Assembly: GCA_002863085.1 (NCBI GenBank)
Contig: PKDT01000008.1
Location: forward strand, 1-55,858
Source: Flavobacteriales bacterium
Lineage (GTDB): Bacteria; Bacteroidota; Bacteroidia; Flavobacteriales; TMED113
Reading direction: 5' to 3'
DNA: 55,858 bases
The notes beneath the pieces were generated by a model. It was not told the origin of the DNA. It saw only the letters and a program-made list of their open reading frames with translations, and ran no database searches. A program made the translations under genes and the position numbers. This document shows, piece by piece, positions 29,008 through 37,253 of the stretch. Position 1 is the first letter of the stretch, and each line of letters begins with the position of its first letter.

Positions 29008-29894
29008 ATTATAAATCTTTTATTTATAAATTTATTTTTGACACCTTTAGAATAGTCATAAAATCCTTTCTTAGTCTTAACTCCTAAATCACCAGCATTG
29101 ACCAACTCCTTTAGCAACCGATTTGGCTTATATTTTTCTTTCTTAAATCCATCATGAAGAACTTCAAGAATAGATAGGCAAACATCAAGACCAATGAAGT
29201 CAGCAAGATGTAATGGCCCCATTGGGTGAGACATGCCTAAGATCATCACAGTATCAATTTCATCAACACCTGAAACTCCTTCATCAAGTGTATGAATTGC
29301 TTCGTTTATCATGGGCATCAATATGCGGTTAGCAACAAAACCAGGCGAATCATTTACTAAAACTGGTATTTTATTTAGTTTTTTTGATAGATCAAAAGTT
29401 TTTTTAATCGTCTCCTCACAAGTAAATTTAGATTTTATTACTTCAACAAGTTTCATTAACGGCACTGGGTTCATGAAATGCATTCCAATTACTTTGTCTT
29501 TTCTATTAGTAGAATTTGCAATATCTTCAATGGAAATAGAGGATGTGTTAGACGCTAATATGGTCTCGGGCTTACAAACTTTATCAAGTTTATTGAAAAT
29601 TTCCAGTTTTATTTTTTTTGACTCCGTAGCAGCTTCAACTACTAAATCACTGTTTTCAATTTTATCATTGAATTCATTAACAAACATGATTCTATTTAAT
29701 ACTTCTTTCTTTTCATTTTCTGAGATTTTCTCTCTCTTAATCATTCTATCTAGGTTGTTTGAAATAGTTTCTTTTGCTTTAGTTAAATTTTGTAATGAAA
29801 TGTCAAGTAGAGTTACGTTATACCCCATCTGAGCAAAAGAGTGGGCTATTCCATTACCCATTGTTCCTGAACCTATAACAGATATATTTTTCAT
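29004..29894 (-). CDS. hbd: 3-hydroxybutyryl-CoA dehydrogenase
   Basis: NAD(P)-dependent oxidation of 3-hydroxyacyl-CoA, or its reverse, in fatty-acid and butanoate metabolism. In the 296 residues, the Rossmann motif is GSGTMGNGIAHSFAQMGYNVTLLD; LASNTSSISIEDIA and GMHFMNPVPLMKLVEVI with the catalytic His follow, then NDSPGFVANRILMPMINEA and GMSHPMGPLHLADFIGLDVCL. It is the stand-alone form without an enoyl-CoA hydratase domain. It lies 18 bp downstream of the sugar transferase gene on the same strand, but metabolic linkage is not evident. Confidence 0.92.
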   Translation of the reverse strand: MKNISVIGSGTMGNGIAHSFAQMGYNVTLLDISLQNLTKAKETISNNLDRMIKREKISENEKKEVLNRIMFVNEFNDKIENSDLVVEAATESKKIKLEIFNKLDKVCKPETILASNTSSISIEDIANSTNRKDKVIGMHFMNPVPLMKLVEVIKSKFTCEETIKKTFDLSKKLNKIPVLVNDSPGFVANRILMPMINEAIHTLDEGVSGVDEIDTVMILGMSHPMGPLHLADFIGLDVCLSILEVLHDGFKKEKYKPNRLLKELVNAGDLGVKTKKGFYDYSKGVKNKFINKRFII

Positions 29895-29912
29895 AGTATA
29901 AAATTTTTTACA

Positions 29913-31304
29913 TTATTTGCCTCTGCCTTGCAAAATAATAATAATTGTTAAAATAAAAACCTTAAAATCACTAATTAACGACAAATTTTCAAGATAAATC
30001 AAATCATATCGCAATCTTTTTATCATTTCTTCAACATTTTCAGCATATCCAAATTTCACCATTCCCCACGAAGTTATTCCAGGCTTAACTTTATAGACCA
30101 ATTTATATTGGGGAGCTTTTGCAATTATTTGCTCTGCGAAATATTTTCTTTCAGGTCTTGGGCCAATTAGTGACATTTCACCAATTAGTACATTATAGAA
30201 TTGAGGAAGTTCATCTAGTCTGAATTTTCTCATAATTTTACCCCATTTAGTTATTCTTTGGTCATCTTTACTTGAAAGTAAAGGTCCATGAACCTCAGCA
30301 TTAATTTTCATTGATCTAAATTTTATTATTCTGAAGGGTTTTGAGTTTATGCCTAGTCTCTCTTGAAAGTAAAATATCGGACCCTCTGAAGATAGTTTTA
30401 CCACTATCGAAATAAAAACCAATAACGGAGAAAGAAGAATTAATGCTGAAGCAGAAATTAGTAAGTCTAAAAATCTTTTTAAAAAAGATTCAAAATGAAG
30501 CATCTTTATTTGCTTAATTTCTATGTATGGTGTGTCAAAAAATGATTGCATTTTTATTTTACCTGAAATTAAATCTTTTACATCACTAGGGATCTTTGTA
30601 ATTATATCATTGTAGATCAAATCATTTATCATATTAATGTTAGATTCAAGATCATTTTTTTTGGGATTTAAGATAACTTCTTCAATTTGAAAGGAATTAA
30701 GCACATCATTTAGATTATTAATACTGCCAAGTTTGTTTAATTCAAAATTACTTAACGATTTGTTCGAATATTCTAAATAACCAACTATATGATTTCCGGT
30801 AGTTTTTGAAATTTTTTTCATAACGTTGTAGCTTTCAACAATTGAGTCACTATCTCCAATTAATAATGTGTTAAATTTTACGACACCGTTTTTTATTTTT
30901 TTAATTGCATTTTCAGCAACACGAAATCTAAATAAATATGTCAATGAGAAATGAAAAATAAATAATGCTATTATAGATTTATAGTAAAGAAAGTGGTTTG
31001 AATAGTTTTCAAAATCGTCAATAATTAAAAAGAAGAATAATAATAAGCATCCGATTACAGATTGTAACAATGTTTTCAAAAATTCGTTTAGTCTTGACAC
31101 CCTTCTTACATCAATATAATTACCAGAAATAGTATAGAGAGCTATCCAAAAAGTAGTAACACTAATCGTTCCAATAATTAGAGTCCAGGTTAAATTAAAA
31201 TCGTAGTTTTCAATTTCAGTTTTTCTGTAATAAAAAAATAACAACCAAGAAAACATAGCTGAAAAAATATCAAAGAAAATTCTTTTGAAATATTCTTTTT
31301 TCAT
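29913..31304 (-). CDS. Polyprenyl glycosylphosphotransferase (initiating sugar transferase)
   Basis: Transfers a sugar-1-phosphate to undecaprenyl phosphate to start exopolysaccharide or O-antigen synthesis. The 463-residue protein has four hydrophobic N-terminal segments, a central CoA-binding-like domain (NTLLIGDSDSIVESYNVMKK), one more membrane segment (FLDLLISASALILLSPLLVFISIVV), and the C-terminal bacterial sugar transferase domain: GPIFYFQERLGINSKPFRIIKFRSMK, LRKFRLDELPQFYNVLIGEMSLIGPRPE and VKPGITSWGMVKFGYAEN. It overlaps the upstream lipoprotein gene by four bases (31301-31304). WcaJ/EpsE-like; the sugar specificity is unknown. Confidence 0.93.
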   Translation of the reverse strand: MKKEYFKRIFFDIFSAMFSWLLFFYYRKTEIENYDFNLTWTLIIGTISVTTFWIALYTISGNYIDVRRVSRLNEFLKTLLQSVIGCLLLFFFLIIDDFENYSNHFLYYKSIIALFIFHFSLTYLFRFRVAENAIKKIKNGVVKFNTLLIGDSDSIVESYNVMKKISKTTGNHIVGYLEYSNKSLSNFELNKLGSINNLNDVLNSFQIEEVILNPKKNDLESNINMINDLIYNDIITKIPSDVKDLISGKIKMQSFFDTPYIEIKQIKMLHFESFLKRFLDLLISASALILLSPLLVFISIVVKLSSEGPIFYFQERLGINSKPFRIIKFRSMKINAEVHGPLLSSKDDQRITKWGKIMRKFRLDELPQFYNVLIGEMSLIGPRPERKYFAEQIIAKAPQYKLVYKVKPGITSWGMVKFGYAENVEEMIKRLRYDLIYLENLSLISDFKVFILTIIIILQGRGK

Positions 31305-32161
31305 TCGCCGTGTATAAGTTTTAAGTTATCAAAGTAGATCGCGTTATTTTCAACACTATTGTCAAATTGACCATCTAAGTATATTTTGAAATTAGAGTAG
31401 ATATTTCCTCCAGATAGAAGTGGGTATAAGTCGAGATATATTTTTTTCCATTCATTTGTGGGGTACAGTTGAATTAATTCTTCCTTGATTTCCAAATTCC
31501 CTGCGTTTTGTATAATCACTCCGACGTTAAATGAAATATTTGATTTAAAATCTAGCTCCATGAAAGTATTAAGTGGAATATCTAAAAAATCAATATTTCT
31601 AATATCGAATCTACTATTTAAACTATCTAAAAATATTGCACCGCTGAATTGGCCCTGAAACACTTCATGATTTTGTCTGACTACAGATGTGTCACTAATA
31701 TCACCATTTTCAAACATTGTGCCAGTTTGTTCAAAAGATCCTGATGTTTCAAAAATTATATTTATATTTTTTTTGTAGTTAGTTGTTGGGTTAATTTCAA
31801 TAGAGCTATTTTTTAATAGTTCAGACGTAATTAGAAATTTTTCATAAAATGGGTATTTAATTCTTGATGATGAAATTCCATTGACCTTAATTCCAGGACT
31901 TAGTTCAATTGTATTTGTATTTTCCATCAAAACTGGAATTGTTGAAGGAATTTCAAATGCACCAATAAATTGTCCGTTAATTGTTACCCAACAGTCAATA
32001 ATGTTATGAGATAAATAATTTTCAGAATGAGGAACCGAGGATTGATTGTTATTTTCAATTTCGTAATTATTTATTTCAAGATAAGAAGGTATTGATGAGT
32101 CTATATTTTCGCAAGAAATAGTTAAAAGTATGTATATAAAAAATAATTTTATATGTTTCAT
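31301..32161 (-). CDS. Putative lipoprotein in the polysaccharide gene group
   Basis: A 286-residue protein with a short signal and lipobox (MKHIKLFFIYILLTISC, Cys at 17). The mature part is rich in Asn, Ile and Ser. It contains a CWVTINGQFIGAFEIPSTIPVL segment, a series of beta-strand-like stretches, and a C-terminal part (FKIYLDGQFDNSVENNAIYFDNLKLIHG) reminiscent of carbohydrate-binding jelly-roll domains. I do not recognise a family. Its stop overlaps the start of the sugar transferase gene, and its start is 2 bp from the oxidoreductase stop, so the three genes are probably one transcript. Confidence 0.75.
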   Translation of the reverse strand: MKHIKLFFIYILLTISCENIDSSIPSYLEINNYEIENNNQSSVPHSENYLSHNIIDCWVTINGQFIGAFEIPSTIPVLMENTNTIELSPGIKVNGISSSRIKYPFYEKFLITSELLKNSSIEINPTTNYKKNINIIFETSGSFEQTGTMFENGDISDTSVVRQNHEVFQGQFSGAIFLDSLNSRFDIRNIDFLDIPLNTFMELDFKSNISFNVGVIIQNAGNLEIKEELIQLYPTNEWKKIYLDLYPLLSGGNIYSNFKIYLDGQFDNSVENNAIYFDNLKLIHGE

Positions 32162-32163
32162 TA

Positions 32164-33081
32164 CTACAAAATATTATTGTTTAATTTTTTTTCAATTTTT
32201 AATGCAATTTCAACGGCCCTACAACCATCAAATAAGCTGACTTTTGGTTTTTTATTTTTAAGCACATTGTTGTAGAATTCGGTCAATTCGCTTTCAAGTG
32301 GATTAATTTTATCGTCTGTCTCAATTATTTTTTTTAATTGGTTTGACTCAAGTAAGTTAACTTTGCGGTTTAGAAAGTCAAGTTCAATAAGTTTATCTTT
32401 GTATATTACTTTGGTTACTCTGTAGCTATTTTTGTTCACTCCTCTTTCACTTGTTAGTTTTGCAATTTTTTTGTTTTTAAATATAATTATACTCTCAACG
32501 TATTCGTCACCTTCTTTATTATCTTTTCTAGAGCTGATGCTTTCAATATCACTTCCAACTATATTAAGAATAAAGTCAATATCGTGTATCATTAAATCTA
32601 AAATAATTGAATTCTTCTTATTTCGTTGACTCAGAATTCCAGTTCTGTAGGAGTTTATTTCAATAAAATTGGTGTTTTCAAGTTCATAAATATTTGAAAC
32701 TGGATTATATCTTTCAATATGTCCAACTTGAATAATTTTCTTATATGATTGTCCGTAATGTTTTAAATCATCAACTTCGTCTTGGGTGCAACATATTGGT
32801 TTTTCAACAAAAATATGTTTATCATGTTTGATACATAATTTAATTAAATGATGATGGGTTCTGGTGTTTGTCACAATGTCGATGGCATCACAATTTTTGA
32901 TTAGATCGACATCAGACTTAAAACTCTTGATTTTAAATTTTTTCTCAACCTCAATAGATTTTTTTTTATCAGGATCGTAGAATCCAATAATTTTGATTCC
33001 TTGTATATTTTTTAAAACATTTATATGTTTTTTACCGAAACTTCCTACGCCCAGAATCCCGAGGTTCATTTTAATTTGCAT
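32164..33081 (-). CDS. Gfo/Idh/MocA family oxidoreductase
   Basis: An NAD(P)-dependent sugar oxidoreductase. The Rossmann motif is NLGILGVGSFGKKHINVLKNI near the N-terminus, with FYDPD at the end of strand 2 and the family motif HIFVEKPICCTQDEVDDL containing EKP. A QVGHIERYNP segment and the LDLMIHDIDFILNIVG catalytic-region His-Asp follow. The 305 residues are normal. An ATG at 33069 (MNLGILG) is an alternative start. Grouping with an initiating sugar transferase suggests a role in making a modified sugar, but the substrate is not deducible. Confidence 0.88.
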   Translation of the reverse strand: MQIKMNLGILGVGSFGKKHINVLKNIQGIKIIGFYDPDKKKSIEVEKKFKIKSFKSDVDLIKNCDAIDIVTNTRTHHHLIKLCIKHDKHIFVEKPICCTQDEVDDLKHYGQSYKKIIQVGHIERYNPVSNIYELENTNFIEINSYRTGILSQRNKKNSIILDLMIHDIDFILNIVGSDIESISSRKDNKEGDEYVESIIIFKNKKIAKLTSERGVNKNSYRVTKVIYKDKLIELDFLNRKVNLLESNQLKKIIETDDKINPLESELTEFYNNVLKNKKPKVSLFDGCRAVEIALKIEKKLNNNIL

Positions 33082-33092
33082 TTAATGTTGTT

Positions 33093-33100
33093 CAAAAGTA
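33093..33100 (-). promoter_or_regulatory. TAnnTTTG box upstream of the Gfo/Idh/MocA gene
   Basis: Read on the minus strand, TACTTTTG lies 11 bp upstream of the 33081 start (23 bp from the alternative start at 33069), in the divergent gap shared with pcm. It matches the Bacteroidota -7 box. No clear TTG element was found at the expected distance. Confidence 0.4.
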
Positions 33101-33145
33101 CTTTATTTTTATATTTAAATATGTTTCTTTTTTTAAAAGTTTAAA

Positions 33146-33787
33146 ATGATTGATAATTTTCGTCACAAGGGTATGAGAAGAAAATTGGTTGATTATCTTA
33201 CCGACAAAAAAGATATTACCAATGAGCTTGTTTTAAATGCTATTAAAAATGTTCCAAGACATTTATTTTTAGACTCCTCCTTTTTAGAGTTTGCTTACCA
33301 AGACAAGGCTTTTCCGATTGGCGATAGCCAAACAATTTCTAGTGTATATACAGTTGCTTTTCAAACAGAGCTTTTGAATGTGAAAAAAAACGATAAAATT
33401 TTAGAAATAGGAACAGGCTCTGGATACCAAACAGCAGTTCTATGCGAAATGGGCGCTAAAGTTTTTTCAATTGAAAGACATATGAACTTGTATAAAAAAG
33501 CTAAAGGTTTACTAAAAAAACTTAATTATTTTCCAAAACTAAAGCATGGAGATGGATATCTTGGAATTAAAGAAGACTCTCCGTTTGACAAAATTCTTGT
33601 TACATGCGGTGCCACAGAACTACCTCCAGAGCTTATTAATCAACTAAAAATAGGTGGGTTTATTGTCATACCAATAGGTCATGAGGAACAAATGATGACA
33701 GTAATTGTAAAGCATGCTGACGGTATCTTAAAAAAAATAGAGTATGAAAACTTTAAATTTGTTCCATTTCTCAGAAACAAAAAATAA
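33146..33787 (+). CDS. pcm: Protein-L-isoaspartate O-methyltransferase
   Basis: Repairs isoaspartyl residues in damaged proteins by SAM-dependent methylation. In the 213 residues, the family motif QTISSVYTVAFQTELL is followed by SAM motif I LEIGTGSGYQTAVLCEMGAKVFSIER, then GDGYLGIKEDSPFDKILVTCGATELPPELINQLKIGGFIVIPIG, the usual motif II and III region. Length is normal. It is divergent from the oxidoreductase gene, 64 bp away. Confidence 0.95.
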   Translation: MIDNFRHKGMRRKLVDYLTDKKDITNELVLNAIKNVPRHLFLDSSFLEFAYQDKAFPIGDSQTISSVYTVAFQTELLNVKKNDKILEIGTGSGYQTAVLCEMGAKVFSIERHMNLYKKAKGLLKKLNYFPKLKHGDGYLGIKEDSPFDKILVTCGATELPPELINQLKIGGFIVIPIGHEEQMMTVIVKHADGILKKIEYENFKFVPFLRNKK

Positions 33788-33879
33788 CTGAGGTGAACGA
33801 TGTTTACTTATTAATCTTTTTAACATTTGTTTGTTTATAAAACAGTGATTTTTTTTTTACCATTTAAAAAAACCCAATA

Positions 33880-33887
33880 TATATTTG
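33880..33887 (+). promoter_or_regulatory. TAnnTTTG box upstream of the 33917 gene
   Basis: TATATTTG lies 29 bp upstream of the ATG at 33917, in a 129-bp gap after pcm. The -7 box is perfect, but no TTG is seen at the matching upstream distance. Confidence 0.5.
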
Positions 33888-33916
33888 TGCCATTAATAAT
33901 TTAAAATTATTTAATT

Positions 33917-34324
33917 ATGAAAAATTTAATTATTGTTTTCGCACTTATGTTTAGTGCAGTAACGTTTGGTCAGATGTCGTTCGCGATCAATGATTTAAAC
34001 GTAAATCGTCCAATGGATAGTAAAGCTAACATTGGTTACTTTATGTCTGATGACATCATGGTGTCATTAGGTATGGATAACTGGGATGACTTTACAGTTG
34101 GCGCAAGATATTATACAGGTTTCTGTGATAATATGTTTATTCAAGCTAATACTTTCTCTGCAGCTAATGCTGATTCAGGTGAAAGAGAGTATTACGTTAG
34201 CGCTGCTGCTGGATGGACTAAAGCTCTAGGCATTTGGAAATTACAATTCGAGCCTATGATTGTTTTAGATAACATTGAAGATTTTAACCCAAAATTAGCT
34301 TGGGGTCTTAGATTTAATCTATAA
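33917..34324 (+). CDS. Small outer-membrane beta-barrel-like protein (135 aa)
   Basis: Begins with a clear signal peptide (MKNLIIVFALMFSAVTFGQ). The mature 116 residues have alternating amphipathic strands ending in an aromatic-hydrophobic C-terminus (WGLRFNL) typical of outer-membrane barrels. Shared segments with the next gene (ANIGYF near residue 40, LQFEPMI near 113, KLAWGLRF at the end) show that the two are paralogues. It has its own TAnnTTTG box and a strong terminator, and it is less AT-rich than the flanking intergenic DNA, which suggests good expression. Function unknown. Confidence 0.82.
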   Translation: MKNLIIVFALMFSAVTFGQMSFAINDLNVNRPMDSKANIGYFMSDDIMVSLGMDNWDDFTVGARYYTGFCDNMFIQANTFSAANADSGEREYYVSAAAGWTKALGIWKLQFEPMIVLDNIEDFNPKLAWGLRFNL

Positions 34325-34342
34325 TAATCAAATTTGTTAGAG

Positions 34343-34370
34343 AAAAGGGGAGTTTGCTCCCCTTTTTTTT
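34343..34370 (+). terminator. Strong rho-independent terminator
   Basis: AAAAGGGGAG (34343-34352) and CTCCCCTTTT (34357-34366) pair perfectly around a TTTG loop and run into eight Ts. It is 18 bp after the 33917 gene and is the clearest terminator in the window. Confidence 0.93.
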
Positions 34371-34490
34371 TACATTAAATTTTCATACTTACCAGTCTAT
34401 TAACAATCTATTGTTTGTATGTATTTTAAAACAAATGTTAAATCTTTTGAATATTTTTCGAATTTTAATAAAACTTTAAATTAACATACT

Positions 34491-34991
34491 ATGAAAAAAA
34501 TAAATTTATCTCTATTCGTTTTTGCGATCAGTTTAGTTTCATTTGCTCAAGAACAAGGACAGTGGTCTTTTGGTGCAGGTGGTGATTTTACTGCTCCAGA
34601 CGCTAATGCTAACATTGGTTATTTTGCTACTGATGGATTATTATTGAGTTTTGATTTTGAAATGGGCATGGACTACAAAGAGGAGCATATTCATGAAAAT
34701 GGAGAAACACACAAAGAAAGAGTTGAAGGAGACTTTACGTGGGGAGGTTCTTTGAGATACTATGCCAAAGATAACATGTTTGTTGAAGGAGGTTTAAAAA
34801 TGGGAGATGGGTATGATGATCCTGACACTTACTTAGCCGGTGGTGTTTCATTAAAGCTTGGATTTGATGACAAATTATGGTTTGAACCGATGATAAAGTA
34901 TACTATGCCAGGTGCAGAAATTAGCACAGAAGGGAATAATGAATCTCAGTCTAAACTTGGTCTTGCTTGGGCATTTAGATACACATTTTAG
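34491..34991 (+). CDS. Outer-membrane beta-barrel-like protein, paralogue of the 33917 gene
   Basis: The 166 residues start with a signal peptide (MKKINLSLFVFAISLVSFAQ). The mature part has barrel-like strands (WSFGAGGDF, NIGYFATDGLLLSFDFEMG, WGGSLRYYAKDNMFVEGGLKMG, LWFEPMIKYTM) and a C-terminal Phe (LGLAWAFRYTF). It shares ANIGYF, FEPMI and the C-terminal strand with the 33917 product. An acidic, His-containing insertion (EEHIHENGETHKER) in an apparent loop is absent from the shorter paralogue; metal binding there is only a guess. A 166-bp gap with the upstream terminator separates the two genes. Confidence 0.82.
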   Translation: MKKINLSLFVFAISLVSFAQEQGQWSFGAGGDFTAPDANANIGYFATDGLLLSFDFEMGMDYKEEHIHENGETHKERVEGDFTWGGSLRYYAKDNMFVEGGLKMGDGYDDPDTYLAGGVSLKLGFDDKLWFEPMIKYTMPGAEISTEGNNESQSKLGLAWAFRYTF

Positions 34992-35075
34992 TCATTTGAC
35001 TTTGTAATCTAAATAATTAATTTTTAAGTTTTTGAGCAACTTAAAACTCTATAATTTGCGTAAAAATATTTATTA

Positions 35076-35696
35076 ATGAAGCTAATATTATTTAAACTAG
35101 TATTTTTTATTCACTTATTCAGTTCGTCTCAGTCCATGCACTCAAAATATGGTGAAAGTATTTTGCCTGAAAAGGGAGATTGGTCCATAAGTATGTCGAT
35201 TCATCCTGTAATAAATTACATAACAGATGTTTTTAACGGTTTAAATAACGATTTCTCAACACCTACATTTGGAGATGATTTATATTTTCATATACGTAAT
35301 TTTTCGTCAGAAAAAAAAGCACATAGATATACTATAGGTGCAAATTTTGATACTTCATCAGAAACATGGAGTTTTGGACTTGGTTATGGCCTAGAAAATA
35401 GAAAGGGTGATACCAGGCTCCAGGGAAAATGGGGATATTATGGATTTATTGGAATTGGGGAAAAAATTAATAGTGGGGAGTGGATATCAATTCCCACAAT
35501 AACTTATGATGATGGATACAACATGCATATTATATCATCTTTATTCATAGGTTGTGAATATTTTTTCATGCCAAAGGTTTCACTTGGTGCTGAGTACCAT
35601 TATGGTGCAATTATGCATGTGACAGACGGAGAAACTACATTTAATATTGGAAATAACTCTAACAATACACTTGTAAAGATGAATTTTTACTTTTAA
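35076..35696 (+). CDS. Hypothetical outer-membrane protein (206 aa)
   Basis: Not assigned to a family. The N-terminus is a signal-like segment (MKLILFKLVFFIHLFSSSQS). The rest alternates short strands and turns, with GDWSISMSIHPVINYIT, WSFGLGYGLENRKGDTRLQGKWGYYGFIGIGEKI and YFFMPKVSLGAEYHYGAIMHVT, and ends LVKMNFYF, an aromatic barrel-type C-terminus. This suggests a small outer-membrane beta-barrel, more distantly related to its two upstream neighbours. Its stop overlaps the smpB stop in TTAA at 35693-35696. Confidence 0.72.
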   Translation: MKLILFKLVFFIHLFSSSQSMHSKYGESILPEKGDWSISMSIHPVINYITDVFNGLNNDFSTPTFGDDLYFHIRNFSSEKKAHRYTIGANFDTSSETWSFGLGYGLENRKGDTRLQGKWGYYGFIGIGEKINSGEWISIPTITYDDGYNMHIISSLFIGCEYFFMPKVSLGAEYHYGAIMHVTDGETTFNIGNNSNNTLVKMNFYF

Positions 35697-36187
35697 TCGC
35701 TACTCATCTTTTTAAAATTGGGAGAATTAATTTCTCCCTTTTTTTTTCTAGCAATTTCCATTTTTGCATCTCTTTTTTTGATAGCTTGTCTTTTGTCAAA
35801 TAATTTTTTTCCTTTACCTATTCCCAACTCAAGTTTGGCAAAACCTTTTTCATTAATTACTAACTTTGTTGGAACTAGTGACATACCTTTTTCGTTGATA
35901 TCCTTCTTTATCTTTTTAATTTCAACTTGGTTAAGTAATAGTTTTCTATCTCTTCTTGCAACGTACTCAGGATCTTGACAAAATTTGTAGCGTGTAATGT
36001 CAATATTTTTTATCCATATCTCATCATTTTTTACCAGACAGTAGGATTCATTTATATTCACATTTCCAATTCTAATTGATTTTATTTCAGCACCCTTTAA
36101 CTGAATTCCAGCAACAAATTTTCCGCTAATCAGGTATGAGAAATATGCTTTTTTGTTATTACAAATAATTTTAAATCTGTTTTTCAT
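35693..36187 (-). CDS. smpB: SsrA (tmRNA)-binding protein SmpB
   Basis: SmpB carries tmRNA to stalled ribosomes for trans-translation. In the 164 residues, the OB-barrel features are NNKKAYFSYLISGKFVAGIQLKGAEIKSIRIGNVNINESYCLVKNDEIWIKN, then RRDRKLLLNQVEIKKI, GMSLVPTKLVINEKGFAKLELGIGKGKKLFDKR and a basic C-terminal tail that would insert into the A site. Slightly longer than usual through the C-terminus. No tmRNA gene was seen in the window. It starts 5 bp after the ZIP gene stop, so the two are likely co-transcribed. Confidence 0.96.
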   Translation of the reverse strand: MKNRFKIICNNKKAYFSYLISGKFVAGIQLKGAEIKSIRIGNVNINESYCLVKNDEIWIKNIDITRYKFCQDPEYVARRDRKLLLNQVEIKKIKKDINEKGMSLVPTKLVINEKGFAKLELGIGKGKKLFDKRQAIKKRDAKMEIARKKKGEINSPNFKKMSSD

Positions 36188-36192
36188 ATAAA

Positions 36193-37050
36193 TTATCCCA
36201 ATGAAACATCTAATATCATCATAACTATAAAGCCAAAAATCAATCCTAACGTAGCAATGTCAGTATTTCCACCACTTTGACTTTCAGGAATAACTTCTTC
36301 AACAACTATAAAAATCATCGCACCTGCAGCAAATGCAAGTGCGTAAGGCAAAATAGGGTAAATTAATAAAACTATTGCTGCTCCAATTACAGCAAAAATG
36401 GGTTCAACAATTGCAGAGAGTTGTCCCCATTTCCATGATTGGAATTTACTTAGACCTTGTCTTCTTAGTGGCATAGAGACCGCGAACCCCTCAGGTGCAT
36501 TTTGTATGCCCATACCTATCGCAAGTGCAATTGCACTGCCGATTTCGATGCCTATATCCATTCCTGAAGCTATGGCGCCGAATGCCACTCCAACCGCTAG
36601 ACCTTCTGGAATATTATGTAGAGCTATTGCTAAAACTAAAAGTTCGGTTTTCCTGAGATTGGTCTTTGGTCCTTCGGCTTTTTCTACTGGGTTGAACAGA
36701 TGAAGGTGAGGAATTTTTTTATCAAGATAATATAAAAAGATTGCCCCTAAAAAAAACCCGGTAGCTGGAGCGAACCAAATTGGTAATGTAGTAATTCCAA
36801 GTTCCTTTTGTATCTCAACAGCTTTAATCGCTGGTGATAGAAGTGACCAAAAGCTTGCTGCAATCATCACTCCGCCAGTAAAACCTAAGCACATGTCAAG
36901 CACTTTTCTATTCGCTGATTTAAAAAAAAATACCAATGACGCTCCAATAGCTGTTAGTATCCATGTGAATAATCCACCAACAAATGCTTGTAGAACAGGA
37001 TTTTCGAGTTCAATAAAAAAACCCTTAAGACTCACGATTATTCCTTCCAT
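36193..37050 (-). CDS. ZIP family metal transporter
   Basis: An inner-membrane divalent metal (probably zinc) importer. The 285 residues have eight hydrophobic segments and the two metal-site helices: LALHNIPEGLAVGVAFGA (TM4) and GIQNAPEGFAVSMPLRRQG (TM5). A short variable loop (KKIPHLHLFNPVEKAEG) lies between TM3 and TM4 and carries two His. It resembles the GufA-type branch. A smpB-coupled arrangement 5 bp downstream is probably just operon sharing. About 200 bp without a supported feature separates this start from the divergent 37254 gene. Confidence 0.93.
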   Translation of the reverse strand: MEGIIVSLKGFFIELENPVLQAFVGGLFTWILTAIGASLVFFFKSANRKVLDMCLGFTGGVMIAASFWSLLSPAIKAVEIQKELGITTLPIWFAPATGFFLGAIFLYYLDKKIPHLHLFNPVEKAEGPKTNLRKTELLVLAIALHNIPEGLAVGVAFGAIASGMDIGIEIGSAIALAIGMGIQNAPEGFAVSMPLRRQGLSKFQSWKWGQLSAIVEPIFAVIGAAIVLLIYPILPYALAFAAGAMIFIVVEEVIPESQSGGNTDIATLGLIFGFIVMMILDVSLG

Positions 37051-37253
37051 TCAACTTTTTTTTATATTTTTATTAATATAATTTACTTCAAATTATTTAT
37101 AATTTATGTATTATCTATTTTATTTTCTATCCATTCTAAATAAATTATTTCTTCCAAATTTATATAAACGAAAAATGGTTAATTATAAAAAACACCACTT
37201 TCTAGTTCTGGGATTCAAATACTGGGTAACAAAAAATCTTCTTTATTTTAAAA

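Noticed and set aside
35693-36187. A tmRNA gene next to smpB
   Set aside because: No tRNA-Ala-like ends or ANDENYA-type tag sequence were found on either strand around smpB.
37051-37253. Riboswitch or operator in the divergent ZIP-nitronate monooxygenase gap
   Set aside because: The 203 bp are AT-rich with only short, poor repeats, and no known aptamer core was seen.
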